Of a stretch of DNA of 64,000 bases, positions 1 through 11,452 are shown piece after piece. This DNA is from Rhodocollybia butyracea (Eukaryota; Basidiomycota; Agaricomycetes; Agaricales; Omphalotaceae). The stretch is from contig JADNRY010000166.1 in the NCBI GenBank assembly GCA_015501585.1, positions 62,001 through 126,000 on the forward strand, in the 5' to 3' direction. Both the position numbers and the translations under genes were made by a program. The first letter of the stretch is position 1, and each line of letters begins with the position of its first letter. The notes beneath the pieces were generated by a model. It was not told where the DNA came from. It made no database searches and worked only from the letters and a program-made list of their open reading frames with translations.

Positions 1-383
1 AACAGATGGAACGTGTGTGACCACAAGCATTATTTTGATTCGTCTACCCCCGGGACGCGTTATTTTCTTGAAGGTTACGATTTTTTTTGACCATAAGCGT
101 TTATAAAATTCACGCAAAGCATCGCAGCTTTCTGCCCGTCCCCTTTCTGCCCAAATCGCGGGAACATATTTCCTTTCCAATCTAGCTTACTGATCATCGA
201 TCATCAGTCGTTTTTCTCGTTCATCGACCTCCCACCATCATTAGAAACACCTCTATATTCGCACATATAGCACAATTATTAGGCTACTCTTTGCAAGATA
301 CCCCGATTCTCGCGCTCTCTATCAGATCTTCTTTCTTTAAAAACGACACAAACTAATGCTCTCCTTGTTCCTCCTTCGAAGAA
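1..383. promoter_or_regulatory. 5' flank of the IDO gene
   Basis: No gene is visible here. The stretch before the ATG at 384 is pyrimidine-rich (for example 301-383, with runs such as ctcgcgctctct and ctccttgttcctcctt), which is common upstream of fungal start codons. No specific operator could be identified by eye. Confidence 0.35.
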
Positions 384-2044
384 ATGGAATACCTTGATAC
401 GTCGCACTTCCTTTCTCTTCCTCGGCCCTCTGCAGGAGATTTCCATGCTCCTATAGTCGATACGACTACACTTGCTGCCCACGATTTCGACGTTGACCCT
501 CGAACAGGCTTTATGCCTCCACATCCACCAGTTGAGCGACTTTTGTCACTAGAAGGACAGAACTACGAACACTGGGAAGATTTGCTTACCCAGGCCTGCG
601 CCGCAGATCTACAAATTGCTGATAAAGAAGGTGGCCTCACTCTAGAGGAAGAGAGACGTAGTGAACAATGGAGAACAACAGTCCGAATGGCAAGTCTCCA
701 ACTCTTCGTAAACTATTGTTTCGTTAATCCTTAAAATGTGTAGCTCCCCATCTTATCTATAACCCCTTTGCTCAAATCCGAGCTTCTACTTCGAAGGGCT
801 CATTGTGTCCTCGCATGGATAATGCATTTTTACATCCATACCCTGCCCATCTCCTCCCCAGAAATTCGCATTCCTCCACCTGTAACGCTTCCGCTCTTAC
901 TAGTCTCTCGAGAATTGCAGCTTCCCCCGTGTTAACTTACTCCGACGACGTACTTTACAACTGGGGAATTATTGATACAACAAATGCTTCTTCCTCGCCT
1001 TTCGGAACCATAGATCCACAAAATTTACGAGTCTTAACCACGTTCACATCCACGCCATCTGAATCCCACTTTTACCTTACATCCGCTCGTATCGAGCTCA
1101 TCGGCGTTCGCGCACTCTCGTTGATGCAATCTACTCTCGATGAGCTATTCGTTGGTGATGCTATTGCGGTCAGGCGTATCACGAAATACCTTAACCAGCT
1201 AGGATCAACCGATGTCTCGGGTTCAACAAGCGGTCGGGGTATCATAGGCGAAATGGAGACAGAACTCAACAAAATGACTGTCGGCTGTGATCCCCAGGTG
1301 TTTTATGAGCAGATTCGTCCTTGGTTTCGAGGTATCGATTCTAGCGAACGGAGGTGGATCTTTGAGGGCATCGAGATGGACGAGAGGCTGGAGGAACCCA
1401 CAGAGCTTTCTGGTCCGTCCGCGGGTCAGAGCTCGCTTATTCATGCGTTGGATGTATTCCTCGGTGTGGAGCAGTACTCGCATTCGAGAACTTTGACCGG
1501 ACGGTCGTCCATTACTAGTACTCCTGAAGACGAGCGGCCCAATGAGGCTATACCCGAGGCTTCTTCTTTCCTATCCCGAATGCAACTCTACATGCCCCGA
1601 CACCACCGTAACTTTTTAACCCACCTCCAAAATCAAAACACTAAGCGATCTCTCCGTGCACTCGTCTTCGATGCCCTTGCTTCCGCGGGTATCTCTCCTA
1701 CCGGAACCGCCAGCTCATCCACTTCCATCACCGTATCATCCAACTCTTCCCTATCCCCGTCTTCCATTATCGACACTGACGACGCACTCAATCTACTTTC
1801 AGCGTACAACACCGCCGTCATGGCTCTAAAAAAACTACGAGACTCTCATATCCTTATCGTAACGCGTTACATTATTGGCCCCGCTGCTCGTGCGAAGCGT
1901 TCTCAGCAACAGGCGCAGCAGGATGACGAGTTTTATATGAACGCTGAGGGTGTAGCTCCGCTAAGAGGTAGCGGAGGGACTGAGCTTGCTCATTTTTTGA
2001 AAGCCGTGAGGGATGGGACGAAGGACGCTGTTATTGCTCCTTAG
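384..2044 (+). CDS. IDO: Indoleamine 2,3-dioxygenase (fungal IDO, Bna2-like), one apparent 1-nt frame break
   Basis: Haem enzyme that opens the indole ring of tryptophan to N-formylkynurenine, the first step of the kynurenine/de novo NAD pathway, in the cytosol. Exon 1 (384-707) has the family opening HDFDVDPRTGFMPP. A 36-nt intron (708-743, GTAAAC...TGTAG) leads in phase to LLRRAHCVLAWIMHFYIH, then RELQLPPVLTYSDDVLYNW, a hallmark of the family. Further on are CDPQVFYEQIRPWFRG, the haem-pocket line RDSHILIVTRYI (the His matches the proximal haem ligand) and the C-terminal GGTELAHFLKAVRDGT. Reading passes from one frame to another at a C5 run (924-928): one more C would keep RELQLPP and VLTYSDD in one frame. 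No intron fits there, so this is a 1-nt deletion or a consensus error. The start is the first ATG before the conserved N-terminus. Function is very likely; intactness is uncertain. Confidence 0.9.
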
Positions 2045-3545
2045 TAGGTCCTGCCTCGGGGATTATATTCACGGCTATCTGTGATTTGACGATTTATTGT
2101 TATACCTTAATGTTAATAAAGCATCCACTTACTTCACTCGTGTTTGTATAGATTTAGATTTAGAGAAGCGCTGGTGTCGAATCTTACCTCGAGTGAGAGA
2201 TATTGATAACAAGCAGGGAAGGATTTATATGCCACTTCATCGTATCCTTTTGTTGCTCAACCATCGATGCTCTTCCTGCAGACCTCGCGCGTACCACAAC
2301 CACCGACCTTCATGCAGCTATCCAAAAGCATTTTAAACGTTTCTGCTTTCGCTGCCCTCCCCATGGCTTCTACTCAAGAAGCTGCGAAGGAATTAATTGA
2401 CTCGCGGGGACGGATGAACTACACTTCGCCGGAGCACTCATCGACAACCACTTTCTTTTATGACGAAGCTTTCTTTTTTCCGGCGTTTACAGCAACCCAA
2501 AAGCGCAATACGCGCCCTTGCGACTTGAATGAGGCTCGATCGTTCGCGCTCCTGGTCACTCATATGATATCCATCAAGTCTCTATGTATTTCACCGGATA
2601 TGGGATACACTAGCTTTAGTTGCGTTTCAAACTCCAAGTACTGTTGAAGTGCGTACCTTGAATCGTATTTCCAAATTAATTCTGATCCTACCTCGACTCG
2701 AGTAAGAGAAATCAATATCATGTAGGGAAGGACCAGTATGCCACCGCGTATCCTTTGTTGGTCCGTTGCCACTAGAATAAGCTCAATCCAACTCTAGGTC
2801 CTGTTCAATGTAAATCATCTCTGGCGGACGGAGTCTCTATATGTTTCTCCGGGACATGGTAAAAGTGCTGGTTACGGCGTATCTAACTGTAAACCCTTAG
2901 CTGTCTTGGGTCGAGTGGTCAAGCGCAACTCCAGCTTGTCCTTACAGCCATTCAACGTTGTGATGAGCGATGTCGAGACATTAAACGCAGTACAGTCTGC
3001 GTCGATAGGACATGGTACATAGCTCAACTCACAACGATCCTCTTCACTGTTGAACTTTTATCTATCTATGCGTATATACTTACTACTAGGATGCAACTAG
3101 GATGCAACATACTATAACCTTCACGGTTTGCGGAAAGTTCGGTTTTGGAACGAAACTCATGATCACTGGAAAATTGAAATCTATTCTGGCCTTCATCATT
3201 CTAATTCATGAAGCTCTCGAAGGGGCATGTTCAGCCTCAAAACTTAAACCTATCAATGCTTCCTGTCGCGCGTAGCTCTCTGAAAATCCTGGGTCCCCCG
3301 AAGCCACGTGTCTGACTGCCAACTTTTATTTGGAGAGTGGAACCGGAGCTGACCGGAGACGATATCAGCGCACTTTTTGTTCAAATCAACGGAAAAAGGA
3401 AGTGGATTACTCGGGAATGTTGATAGTCATGTGCGGTCATATCAGAAAACTATCAGATGGTTCCTGAGCGTCAGGCATATAAGACGTCAGAACTTGGATT
3501 CTACCTTCATATTGGGCTGTCCTTTGGCTGTCATTTTTCAGAACG
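2045..3545. other. Intergenic region with degenerate dispersed repeat copies
   Basis: No credible gene. Two stretches (about 2540-2665 and 2771-2870) resemble a third near 20155-20370: all share degenerate forms of gtaaatcatctc, gagtctctat and a following ccggatatg. They look like eroded copies of one repeat. A short open frame from about 2314 begins with a signal-peptide-like Met-Gln-Leu start but runs into unrelated sequence, so it is not called as a gene. Confidence 0.4.
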
Positions 3546-6396
3546 ATGTCTTCGTAAGTACACGCATACTACACAATGTCCGTCTAATTTTTCACAATCT
3601 CCAGACATGCTTCAAATGGTGAAATACCCAGTCAGAACACCTTTATTGATAGCGATGTAAACACCGCCTATCATATGGCCAATCAGGATCTAGGGCAAGG
3701 TACGTGATTACGATATATGAAGTGTAGTATCCCAAGGGTTAACATTACTTTATGTTGCTGAACCAGATCAATCCTTGTCATTGTCAAATGTTCGACAGTG
3801 TCCAACCCCAAGCCAATACTTCACTGGACGTAAAGAAGCACTTAGCAGGCTAGGAAAAATATTCTCTGCACCGGTGGTAACACTTTTTGGTCCAGATCAA
3901 CATATGCTTGCATCTTTTGTGAGGCACACTTTCAGGTAAAAAGTGCAATATAGTATAAATTTGATATAAACTAACCTCTCACAGTACCCGGGCTGTTTTC
4001 CTTCTTGCAAGCTCAGCTGAAGCATTGGCTGTGGGACTTGCACAGACAAGCCTCCAAGATCCCCAAGTACTTACAGCCACACTTTTAGTTCTGGAAAATA
4101 CACATCCGTCTCTTGTCTTAGCTGATCATCTCCCGGCCTGCTGTAGTTCTCCTGTTCTTATCACAAGCACCAATCATGCAGTTTCCCACTTGGCATCCTC
4201 TCCTGCTTATGGATTTCAACTCCCCGATCACCCAAATCAACAAATAATGAACAAACTGCGGGGATCAGTTCAAAAGGCCCTTGAGCCTAAGCAGCATATT
4301 GTAACACTTGTAGCAAGTGGAGGAACTGGAAAAACGCAAACGGTTCTGAAATTTATTTCAGATAACTCGTCAAGGTAGATCTTGCACAATCATCCTGCAG
4401 AAAATGCTTATATCACTTTGATGTCTTCCCCCAGATTTTCAAACATATGGTTTTTTGATGCAACGTCTGATACTACACTTACAGCCGATTTTAAGGCACT
4501 GGGTAAAGTCGCCAGTGTGGGGGAAGATGTTAAAGATGTGCGGGACTTCCTGGCCAGAATGGATCACAACTGGCTTTGCATTTTTGACAATGCTGATGAC
4601 AAGGAGTTATACCTCAAAGACTATATTCCCAGCTGCAGTCATGGGAATATTATAATCACAAGCCGGCTACTGGAAGCGTCACAAATGGACTCCCCCGGTT
4701 GCCACCTTGAATTTGGGGACCTGAACAAGGATGATGCCATTGAGCTGTTGCTGAAATATGCCCACAAAGAGAGTTCTGAGACAAACAAGAGTCTAGCTGC
4801 TGAGATTGCTGATACCTTGGGCTGTAATGCTCTTGCTTTATCAACATCTGGAGCATATATTCTCACAACAAGGACCTGCACTCTTAGCAACTACTTGGGC
4901 CATTTCAATAAGAAAAGGAAGGAAATTCTTAACTATAGATTGAGATCACTGGATAGCTACCAAAGAACTATATTCAGTGCATTCAAAATGAACTTTGAGA
5001 ATCTCAGCCTTCCAACACAATATTTGATGCAGATCTGTGCTTATATTCATCCAACTGCCATTCCTATGGAGATGTTTATCCGGGCAGCTAGCTTTGAAGG
5101 AAATGATATTGGATCTGCTGATTTACATAGACCAACTCAGGCCATCAGCTTGACTGAGAAGTTTTTGTCCTTATTTGGAGAAGCAGACTCATGGGATGAC
5201 AGTGTAAATGAATTGTGTCAATTGTCACTTGCATCATATGATGATCTTCAAAACACTCTGACCTTCCACTCAGTGATACACAAATGTGTGCGGGAAACTG
5301 TGCCATCTGAAGTAGACATGGCTCAAGCAGCAATGATAGTATTGGGGCGTGCCACCCCACTAGGAGCAACATATGAGGAATATAAATTTCGGAAAAGGGT
5401 GGTCACACATGCGAGCCATATGCAATTAGAAAATCTACCCACTGTCCATGTACGGATCTGCTTGCAAGGATCTTCTGGGATAGTGGATTTTGGGCACAAA
5501 CCGAGGCACTTGAGGAGCAAACAGTCATGATAAGTAAAGAAGGACTTGGTCAGCGCCACCCTGACACATTGATGGCCATGATTAAGCTTGGAGCTACTTA
5601 TCGCACCCGGGGAAAGCTGGAGGCTGCCGAGTACACTGATCAGGAGGCAGTTTCTTTATGCAAAGATGTGCACGGGGAGAACCACCCTGATACGGTGCTG
5701 TCAATGGCAAACCTTGCTGCTACATATCAGGCACGTGGAAAATTGGAGGAAGCGGAGAGACTCAAGGAGGAGGTCCTTTCAATACGTAAGGTGATATTGG
5801 GTGAACGTCATCCTGCTACACTTACCTCCATGTCCAATCTTGCTTTCACTTATAAACACCGTGGAAATTTAGAGGCAGCTGAGAAGCTTGAAGAGCAGGT
5901 GCTTGCATTACGCAAAGATATCCTTGGGGAGCACCACCCTAACACATTGACTTCCATAGCCAACCTTGCATTCACTTATAGGCAGCTTGGTAGGTTGGAG
6001 GCAGCTGAGAGGCTCGCTGAAGAAGTACTTTCATTGAGGAAGCATTTGCTCGGAAAGCATCACCCCGATACACTGAGCTCCATGGATCATCTTGCACTTA
6101 CATATCAAGCGCGTGGAAAGTTGGAGATAGCAGAGAAAATGGAAGAAGAGGTACTTCCACTGCGAAAGGAATTCCTTGGGGAGCACCATCCCGATACGCT
6201 GCGTTCCATGCACAACCTTGCGGCTATATATCATGAGCTTAACAAGCTGGAAGAAGCTGAGATCCTTGCAGAGCAGGTACTCTTATTAAGGAAGGATGCT
6301 CTTGGGGAGCATCATCCTGATACATTGAGTTCCATGGCCAAGCTTGCAGCTGTATATCAGGCGCGTGGAAAATCAGAAGCATCGGATGGCACTTGA
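3546..6396 (+). CDS. NLR-like STAND protein: degenerate NTPase segment + NB-ARC + TPR array (copy 1)
   Basis: Predicted signal-transduction NTPase of the fungal NB-ARC/TPR class, thought to act in non-self recognition or regulated cell death; ligand unknown. Inferred exons: 3546-3553, 3605-3699, 3767-3935, 3985-4374, 4435-6396, with GT-AG introns of 51, 67, 49 and 60 nt. Order: a CPTPSQYFTGR motif common before fungal NB-ARC domains; a segment VVTLFGPDQHMLASFVR...TLLVLENTHPSLVL that looks like an NTPase without a P-loop; a true Walker A (GGTGKT, about 4320); Walker B (LCIFDNADD); an NB-ARC-like IIITSR line; a helical ARC region; then about seven 42-residue TPRs of the HPDTL...GKLEEAE type. 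Compared with copy 2, one G is missing near 5464 (TTGCAAGG against TTGGCAAGG), giving a stop at 5528-5530 before the TPRs. The rest is intact, so consensus error is as likely as pseudogenisation. The N-terminal exon model is tentative. Confidence 0.82.
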
Positions 6397-6649
6397 GGAA
6401 TGCCTGAGTTTGTGAGTATCTACTCTGTACAATAAATTTTGCTTTGAGCTCCTATGTAAATGTATGCTCATTTGCAACTGAGGTGAGATTCATTCTGATT
6501 TCACTTATGTTTGTCTACAGGTATCATATAGTTGTACTAGTAATTGTGTCCATCTTACCATCTATTTATCATTGTTTCAATTCCTATCCTTCTTGATATA
6601 TATGTGGCCATTGGCCATTTTCCAGTGTTCAAGGATGTGAAATGGAGCA
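6397..6649. other. 3' flank of NLR copy 1, shared with copy 2
   Basis: Immediately after the stop codon the sequence remains homologous, in inverted orientation, to the flank beyond NLR copy 2 (about 15400-15556) as far as roughly 6540. It contains an aataaa-like motif at about 6432. The homology then fades before the repeat-rich mobile element that begins near 6650. Confidence 0.55.
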
Positions 6650-7759
6650 TAGCACATTTACCGTAACCCCCAGCCGTAACCCAGCTGTAACCCATGACCG
6701 TAACCCTGCCGTCACCCTACCGTCACCCTACCGTCACCCCAGCTACATTCTACCGTGACCTTTGATTAATGTACAAACTTTATCTGATTATTAGTGGTAA
6801 AGTGATAAGTGGCGCTTTCAGGCCTTTGGCCATTGGGCAATGAGGGTATGCTGCAACTTGAAGCAGTGAGCAACATTTACAGAGCTATTGGGCATTTGTA
6901 GGTAGATAACCAGTTTCTATAATATATACTTACAGACTCAGCAAACCAAAAGATATACTTCATAACTATACCTTACTAACTTTTTGCACAAGTGCCATGA
7001 CCTTTCATACTTTTACCGGGGCTAGGTGGTTTTGCCGTGCAGCCGGTGCGTGGTGCGTGCAGGTGTGTGCACGCACCGACTGATGCGTGTTGCATGGTGC
7101 GTGCGCATGTAAATTACAGACTAACTTTTAACTCAAACTCAGCAAGAAATATGTACATTATGTATTCATAGGTAGTATATATGACAATTACTGTGTAATT
7201 GACGAGGTCCTAAAGGTAGATTTTATTGACATTAAGTCTTGGATAAAAAGAATATTCACATCACGCAACACTTGTGCGCACTCGGCATCATTCGCACGCA
7301 CCCTTGCACGCACCTGCACGCACCCGCACGCACCAGCACGCACCCTGCAAAATGATGCGAGGGTGCGTGCAACTTGTTGATGGCGGGTGCGTGCAAGTGA
7401 TGGCAGATCATACTTGCTTTTCACTATAATCTTTCCTTACGACTTACAAGTAGTGTTCTAGAAGCCCAGTAGTAGTAGTAGTAGTAATATAGTGCAGCCC
7501 AATTTGTGTTTATAGTAATAATAGGTAACAGGATACTTACAATATATATTATCTGCTTTGTAAAGTGTACACTGTATTATCAAGGTCTGGGGAGTTGAAC
7601 AAATGATATTTAATATTTGTACTTCAAATAATAAAGTGGAATTTGTACTCTGAGTCGCCATGCTAGTACACCATGCACCACTGGTTGTGCTCGGCCCAGT
7701 CAACATGCACGCACCACGCACCCCGTTTGCACGCACCTGCACGCACCCGGCACGCACCA

Positions 7760-8181
7760 TATTAGAGGTTGATCGATAAGGCAGACAGTGTACTCTACAC
7801 TGTTAGTAGGCTCTGGTCACACAGACACAGAGGAGACGAAGGTCCAGACACAGACACAAACAGAGAAAACACAACTTGATATTCCACAAGTACATACAGG
7901 CTTAAATACGAGTCCAGCGAGTTAATAATAAGTACAACGTGTGAAGCGTTCACAGACGGAGTGAGAGTAATAAGACGAGAGTGGAATGGAGCACAAGGTA
8001 AGTAAGTAAGAATAGACGAGAGCACGATAATAAAGCAATGGCGAGTGGGCAGGATAAAGATAGTACAACTAGTTCACATACCAGTAGTTACAGCGAGAGA
8101 GAACATTTCATAGATAGTAACGAAGTGGGAAGACTGTTCCATAGTAAGTATAATGAAGTTGATAGATGACGAAGTCCAACA
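7760..8181 (-). repeat. 3' LTR of the copia element
   Basis: A 422-bp long terminal repeat, apparently identical to the copy at 13036-13457. Its inner edge abuts the polypurine tract. Confidence 0.93.
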
Positions 8182-8195
8182 CTCCTCCTCAAACC
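8182..8195 (-). other. Polypurine tract of the copia element
   Basis: On the minus strand this reads ggtttgaggaggag directly before the TG that opens the 3' LTR. It overlaps the last codons of pol. This is the expected plus-strand primer site for reverse transcription. Confidence 0.8.
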
Positions 8196-11100
8196 TTTGC
8201 AAGTCCCATAGACGATGCGAAGTGTTTGGCTTTTGCTGAAGTCAAAGCCTTGGTGAAAATGTCTGCCGTCATGTCCTCGGTTGGACAGTAAGTAAGTCGA
8301 ATGTTACCTTCTTCAATAGCATACCGAATGAAATGATACCGTATGTCGATGTGTTTGGTCCGTGCATGAAACCTGTCATCTTTCGCTAGAGCAATGGCTG
8401 ATTGGTTGTCCGAGTGAAGTGTGATAGGTCCGGCGATTGGAGTGAACAACTCGGAGATGAGGTTTCGAAGCCAAATTGCTTCCTTGGCTGCATGCGTGAG
8501 AGCAACGTACTCTGCTTCTGTAGTGGATAGAGAGATGGTGTCCTGTCGCTTTGATGACCATGATACTGCTCCGCCATTAAGCATAAAAACGTATCCTGAT
8601 ATGGCATGTCTGTCCTCTTGGGACATTCCATCGGCGTCCGTAAATCCCTCGACAGGATGTTTCTGCACTCCTCCTGAAGTTAGCCAATAATCCCGGGTAT
8701 ATTTCAGATAAGCGTATACACGCCTAAGTCCGTTCCAATGAGCGATGCCTGGATTCTGTGAGAATCGGGCAAGAATGGCAACCGTATAGGTGATGTCGGG
8801 TCGTGTGGCAATGGAAAGATATTGGAGAGCACCAAGTGCTTCTCGGTAAGGCTTATCCCGCATGGCGGCGATATCTTCCACAGTCTGTGGCATCTGGTCT
8901 TTGGTGAGATGAATATGGGGGTCGAAAGGAATGGAGAGTGGCTTTATGTCAGAAAATCCGTAGCGGCTAAGAATAGCATCAATGTATGATCGCTGTGATA
9001 AACGGATAGATCTGCTGTGAAGTGATCTCTGAATCTCGATTCCAAGTAGCCAATGAATTTCGCCCTGATCTGTGACCTCGATAATCGCGCTGATAGATTT
9101 CTTCAGCTGTGCCATAATTTCCAGAGTTTTGGTAACCAATGTCATATCATCCACATGGATGAAAATGATTGTGAACGGGTTGGTGCGATAGAATACGGCA
9201 TGATCAAAATCTGACCGTTTGAAGCCTAGCTTCGTCATGATTTCTCTGAATCGCAAATACCATCTTCGACCTGCTTGTTTAAGTCCGTACAAGGCAAGTT
9301 TGAGTCGAAGTACTTGTCCGGGTTTTACACCTAGATTAATGCCGGTTGGTGCCTTCATGTAGATCTTTTCGCTGTCATCAAGTTTGCCATAGAGATATGC
9401 CGATTTGACATCCATCTGATGAATGATCCAGCTGTGTTCAGCTGCGATGCTGAGAATAGTTCTGGCTGATGCGAGTTTGGCAACTGATGCGAAAGTTTCA
9501 TCTGGAAAATAATCAACATCTGGGATTTGATTAAATCCTCGCACCACAAGTCTGGCTCTGTGACTAGTAAGCCGTCCTTGTTCATCTTTCTTGGTCCGAT
9601 AAACCCATTTGGATGTGAGAATGTTTGCATCCGATGGTGCCGTGACTATATCGTAAGTTTCACGCTGGTTGAGTCTGGATATCTCCTCGTTCATGGCTTC
9701 TTGCCATTTTGGCCAGTCAGGTCGGCGCATAGCTTCTGCAACTGATAAAGGATCTGATTCGATTTCAGATGTGACTTGTGCAAGTGATGCTGTAAGGTAT
9801 CGGAGTTCTGTGTTACCCTCTGCTGATCCTTCAATGATATCCCTGATTTTCTGAGTGGGTCGCCTGACACGTTTTCCGGTAAGTTGTTCCGGCGGGATGG
9901 GCTCTGCAATTTCGTCAGGTACAGGAATAATAGGCTGTTCCGACTCAGTGACTGATGTTTCCAAATTTTCCAAATTTCCATCCTCCTCCTCAATGAGTTG
10001 GATCTGCCTGTTGGAAATTGTTACGTTCCGTTCCGTGGTAACTGTTCGTCGCTGTGGCCAATAGATAAAATATCCGTTAGATTCCGTGTCTATACCTATC
10101 CATCTTCCTTCTTGTGCCTGTGGTTCGAATTTTCCTGGCTCTTTCTCCTTCTTTACATACACTATGCTCCCAAATATTTGAAAGTTAGAAATGTCGGGTT
10201 TTTGATTGAACCGTTTTTCATATGGTGTCGCCATATTTATTCCCTTCTTTGGTGTCCTGTTCCAAATATAAACCACGTACTTCATCATAAATCCCCATAG
10301 CCATTTAGGGAGTCCTGATGAAATGATTAGACTTCGTACTGCATTCAGTAGAGTCCGATGAGTGCGTTCCGCTATGCCGTTATGTTCCGGAGTGTCATGC
10401 ACCGTTAATCTCCGCTGGGTGCCAAGTCGTTCCAGGTAATGGTTGAATTCTCGGCTAAGAAACTCTCCCCCTCGATCAGAGTGAAGAATTTTAACAGTGA
10501 TGCCATATTGAGTCTGGAGATTGGTTTGAATAATGACGTACTGGGTGAATGCTTCATCCTTGCTTTTCAGCAATGGTTCCTCTAACCATAGAGTCGCCTC
10601 GTCGACTATGGTGAGGGCATAAGTGCAACGGTTGATAGTCTGAACTGATGTGGGTCCCCAGACGTCCATGTGAAAAACATCTCCATAATTCTCTGCTCGT
10701 GGAGAAGACCGTAATTTGGCAATCGGAAATCTTGCTGCCTTAGCTAGCAAGCATGTACGGCATTCCGGCTCGTCCATGTGAGATTTATCCAATCTCATCC
10801 CATTGATCTGGTTGTGTGCGAATAAGTGCTTAATATAAGCATAGTTCTGATGGCCTAAGATGCAGTGGGCGTCATAGAGTGATACCAGTCGATCTTTGGC
10901 AACATAAGCATATTCCTCCATGGGAATCTGGTAGAGTCCATGGATCTTCGGAATACGTGCAACGATCCTGTTGTTGGGGTCAGTCATGGTGAGTAAACCA
11001 TTCCCAATGTGGATATTGTATCCATCATCATCGAGTTTTCCCAAGGAAATAAGAGTGTTGGGAATGTTGGGGCATAGGAGGGCATTATGGAGTGGGACGG

Positions 11101-11452
11101 TTCGAGTATTGCCGTGGTTATCAATTGGAAAATCCAAATGAAGCGTACCTGCCATGCTAGAATTAAAAGTTCCGGCATTGGCTGCTTGAATGACTTTAGT
11201 CGGAATAGACTTTAGATCTTGGAGGCTGTCCTCCATAGGAGTCATGTGGCTCGAGCATCCGGAATCAAATAGTATAGCCCCTCGGCTATGTGCTCCCATC
11301 ATTGCTGTTTCGTGTTCATCAGCAATATCATTGAAATCAAATGTGAGATATGTTTCTGCTGTATTTGGGGACATCTGGAAAGATGCCGTCGAGTTTCCAA
11401 GCTCGGTGTAGGATTTGGCGGGAGGAAAGACGAAGCTGGTGTCCGATGACAA
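8189..11452 (-). CDS. copia Pol: protease, integrase, reverse transcriptase, RNase H
   Basis: The pol frame is uninterrupted for 1,087 residues and continues in frame from the Gag zinc knuckle, so 11452 marks the frame rather than a true start codon. Domains in order: aspartic protease (FDSGCSSHM); GAG-pre-integrase HHCC zinc region (HCILGHQ...CRTCLLAKA); integrase core with D (FHMDVWGP), D (ILHSDRGGEF) and E (NGIAERTH); reverse transcriptase with QMDVKSAYLYG and the active-site line IHVDDM; RNase H with FTDADG, TEAEY and LHSDNQSA. All catalytic acids seen are present, so the enzyme set looks functional even though Gag is broken. Confidence 0.93.
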   Translation of the reverse strand: MSSDTSFVFPPAKSYTELGNSTASFQMSPNTAETYLTFDFNDIADEHETAMMGAHSRGAILFDSGCSSHMTPMEDSLQDLKSIPTKVIQAANAGTFNSSMAGTLHLDFPIDNHGNTRTVPLHNALLCPNIPNTLISLGKLDDDGYNIHIGNGLLTMTDPNNRIVARIPKIHGLYQIPMEEYAYVAKDRLVSLYDAHCILGHQNYAYIKHLFAHNQINGMRLDKSHMDEPECRTCLLAKAARFPIAKLRSSPRAENYGDVFHMDVWGPTSVQTINRCTYALTIVDEATLWLEEPLLKSKDEAFTQYVIIQTNLQTQYGITVKILHSDRGGEFLSREFNHYLERLGTQRRLTVHDTPEHNGIAERTHRTLLNAVRSLIISSGLPKWLWGFMMKYVVYIWNRTPKKGINMATPYEKRFNQKPDISNFQIFGSIVYVKKEKEPGKFEPQAQEGRWIGIDTESNGYFIYWPQRRTVTTERNVTISNRQIQLIEEEDGNLENLETSVTESEQPIIPVPDEIAEPIPPEQLTGKRVRRPTQKIRDIIEGSAEGNTELRYLTASLAQVTSEIESDPLSVAEAMRRPDWPKWQEAMNEEISRLNQRETYDIVTAPSDANILTSKWVYRTKKDEQGRLTSHRARLVVRGFNQIPDVDYFPDETFASVAKLASARTILSIAAEHSWIIHQMDVKSAYLYGKLDDSEKIYMKAPTGINLGVKPGQVLRLKLALYGLKQAGRRWYLRFREIMTKLGFKRSDFDHAVFYRTNPFTIIFIHVDDMTLVTKTLEIMAQLKKSISAIIEVTDQGEIHWLLGIEIQRSLHSRSIRLSQRSYIDAILSRYGFSDIKPLSIPFDPHIHLTKDQMPQTVEDIAAMRDKPYREALGALQYLSIATRPDITYTVAILARFSQNPGIAHWNGLRRVYAYLKYTRDYWLTSGGVQKHPVEGFTDADGMSQEDRHAISGYVFMLNGGAVSWSSKRQDTISLSTTEAEYVALTHAAKEAIWLRNLISELFTPIAGPITLHSDNQSAIALAKDDRFHARTKHIDIRYHFIRYAIEEGNIRLTYCPTEDMTADIFTKALTSAKAKHFASSMGLAKV

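Noticed and set aside
6660..6780. Short CCGTAACCC-type repeats considered as telomere-like or CRISPR-like
   Set aside because: The unit is variable (10-13 bp), does not match fungal telomere repeats, has no spacer-repeat regularity, and the genome is eukaryotic.
7458..8025. Minus-strand open frames in and beside the LTR
   Set aside because: The same 76-residue frame occurs in both LTRs because they are identical; it is a shadow of the LTR, not a gene.
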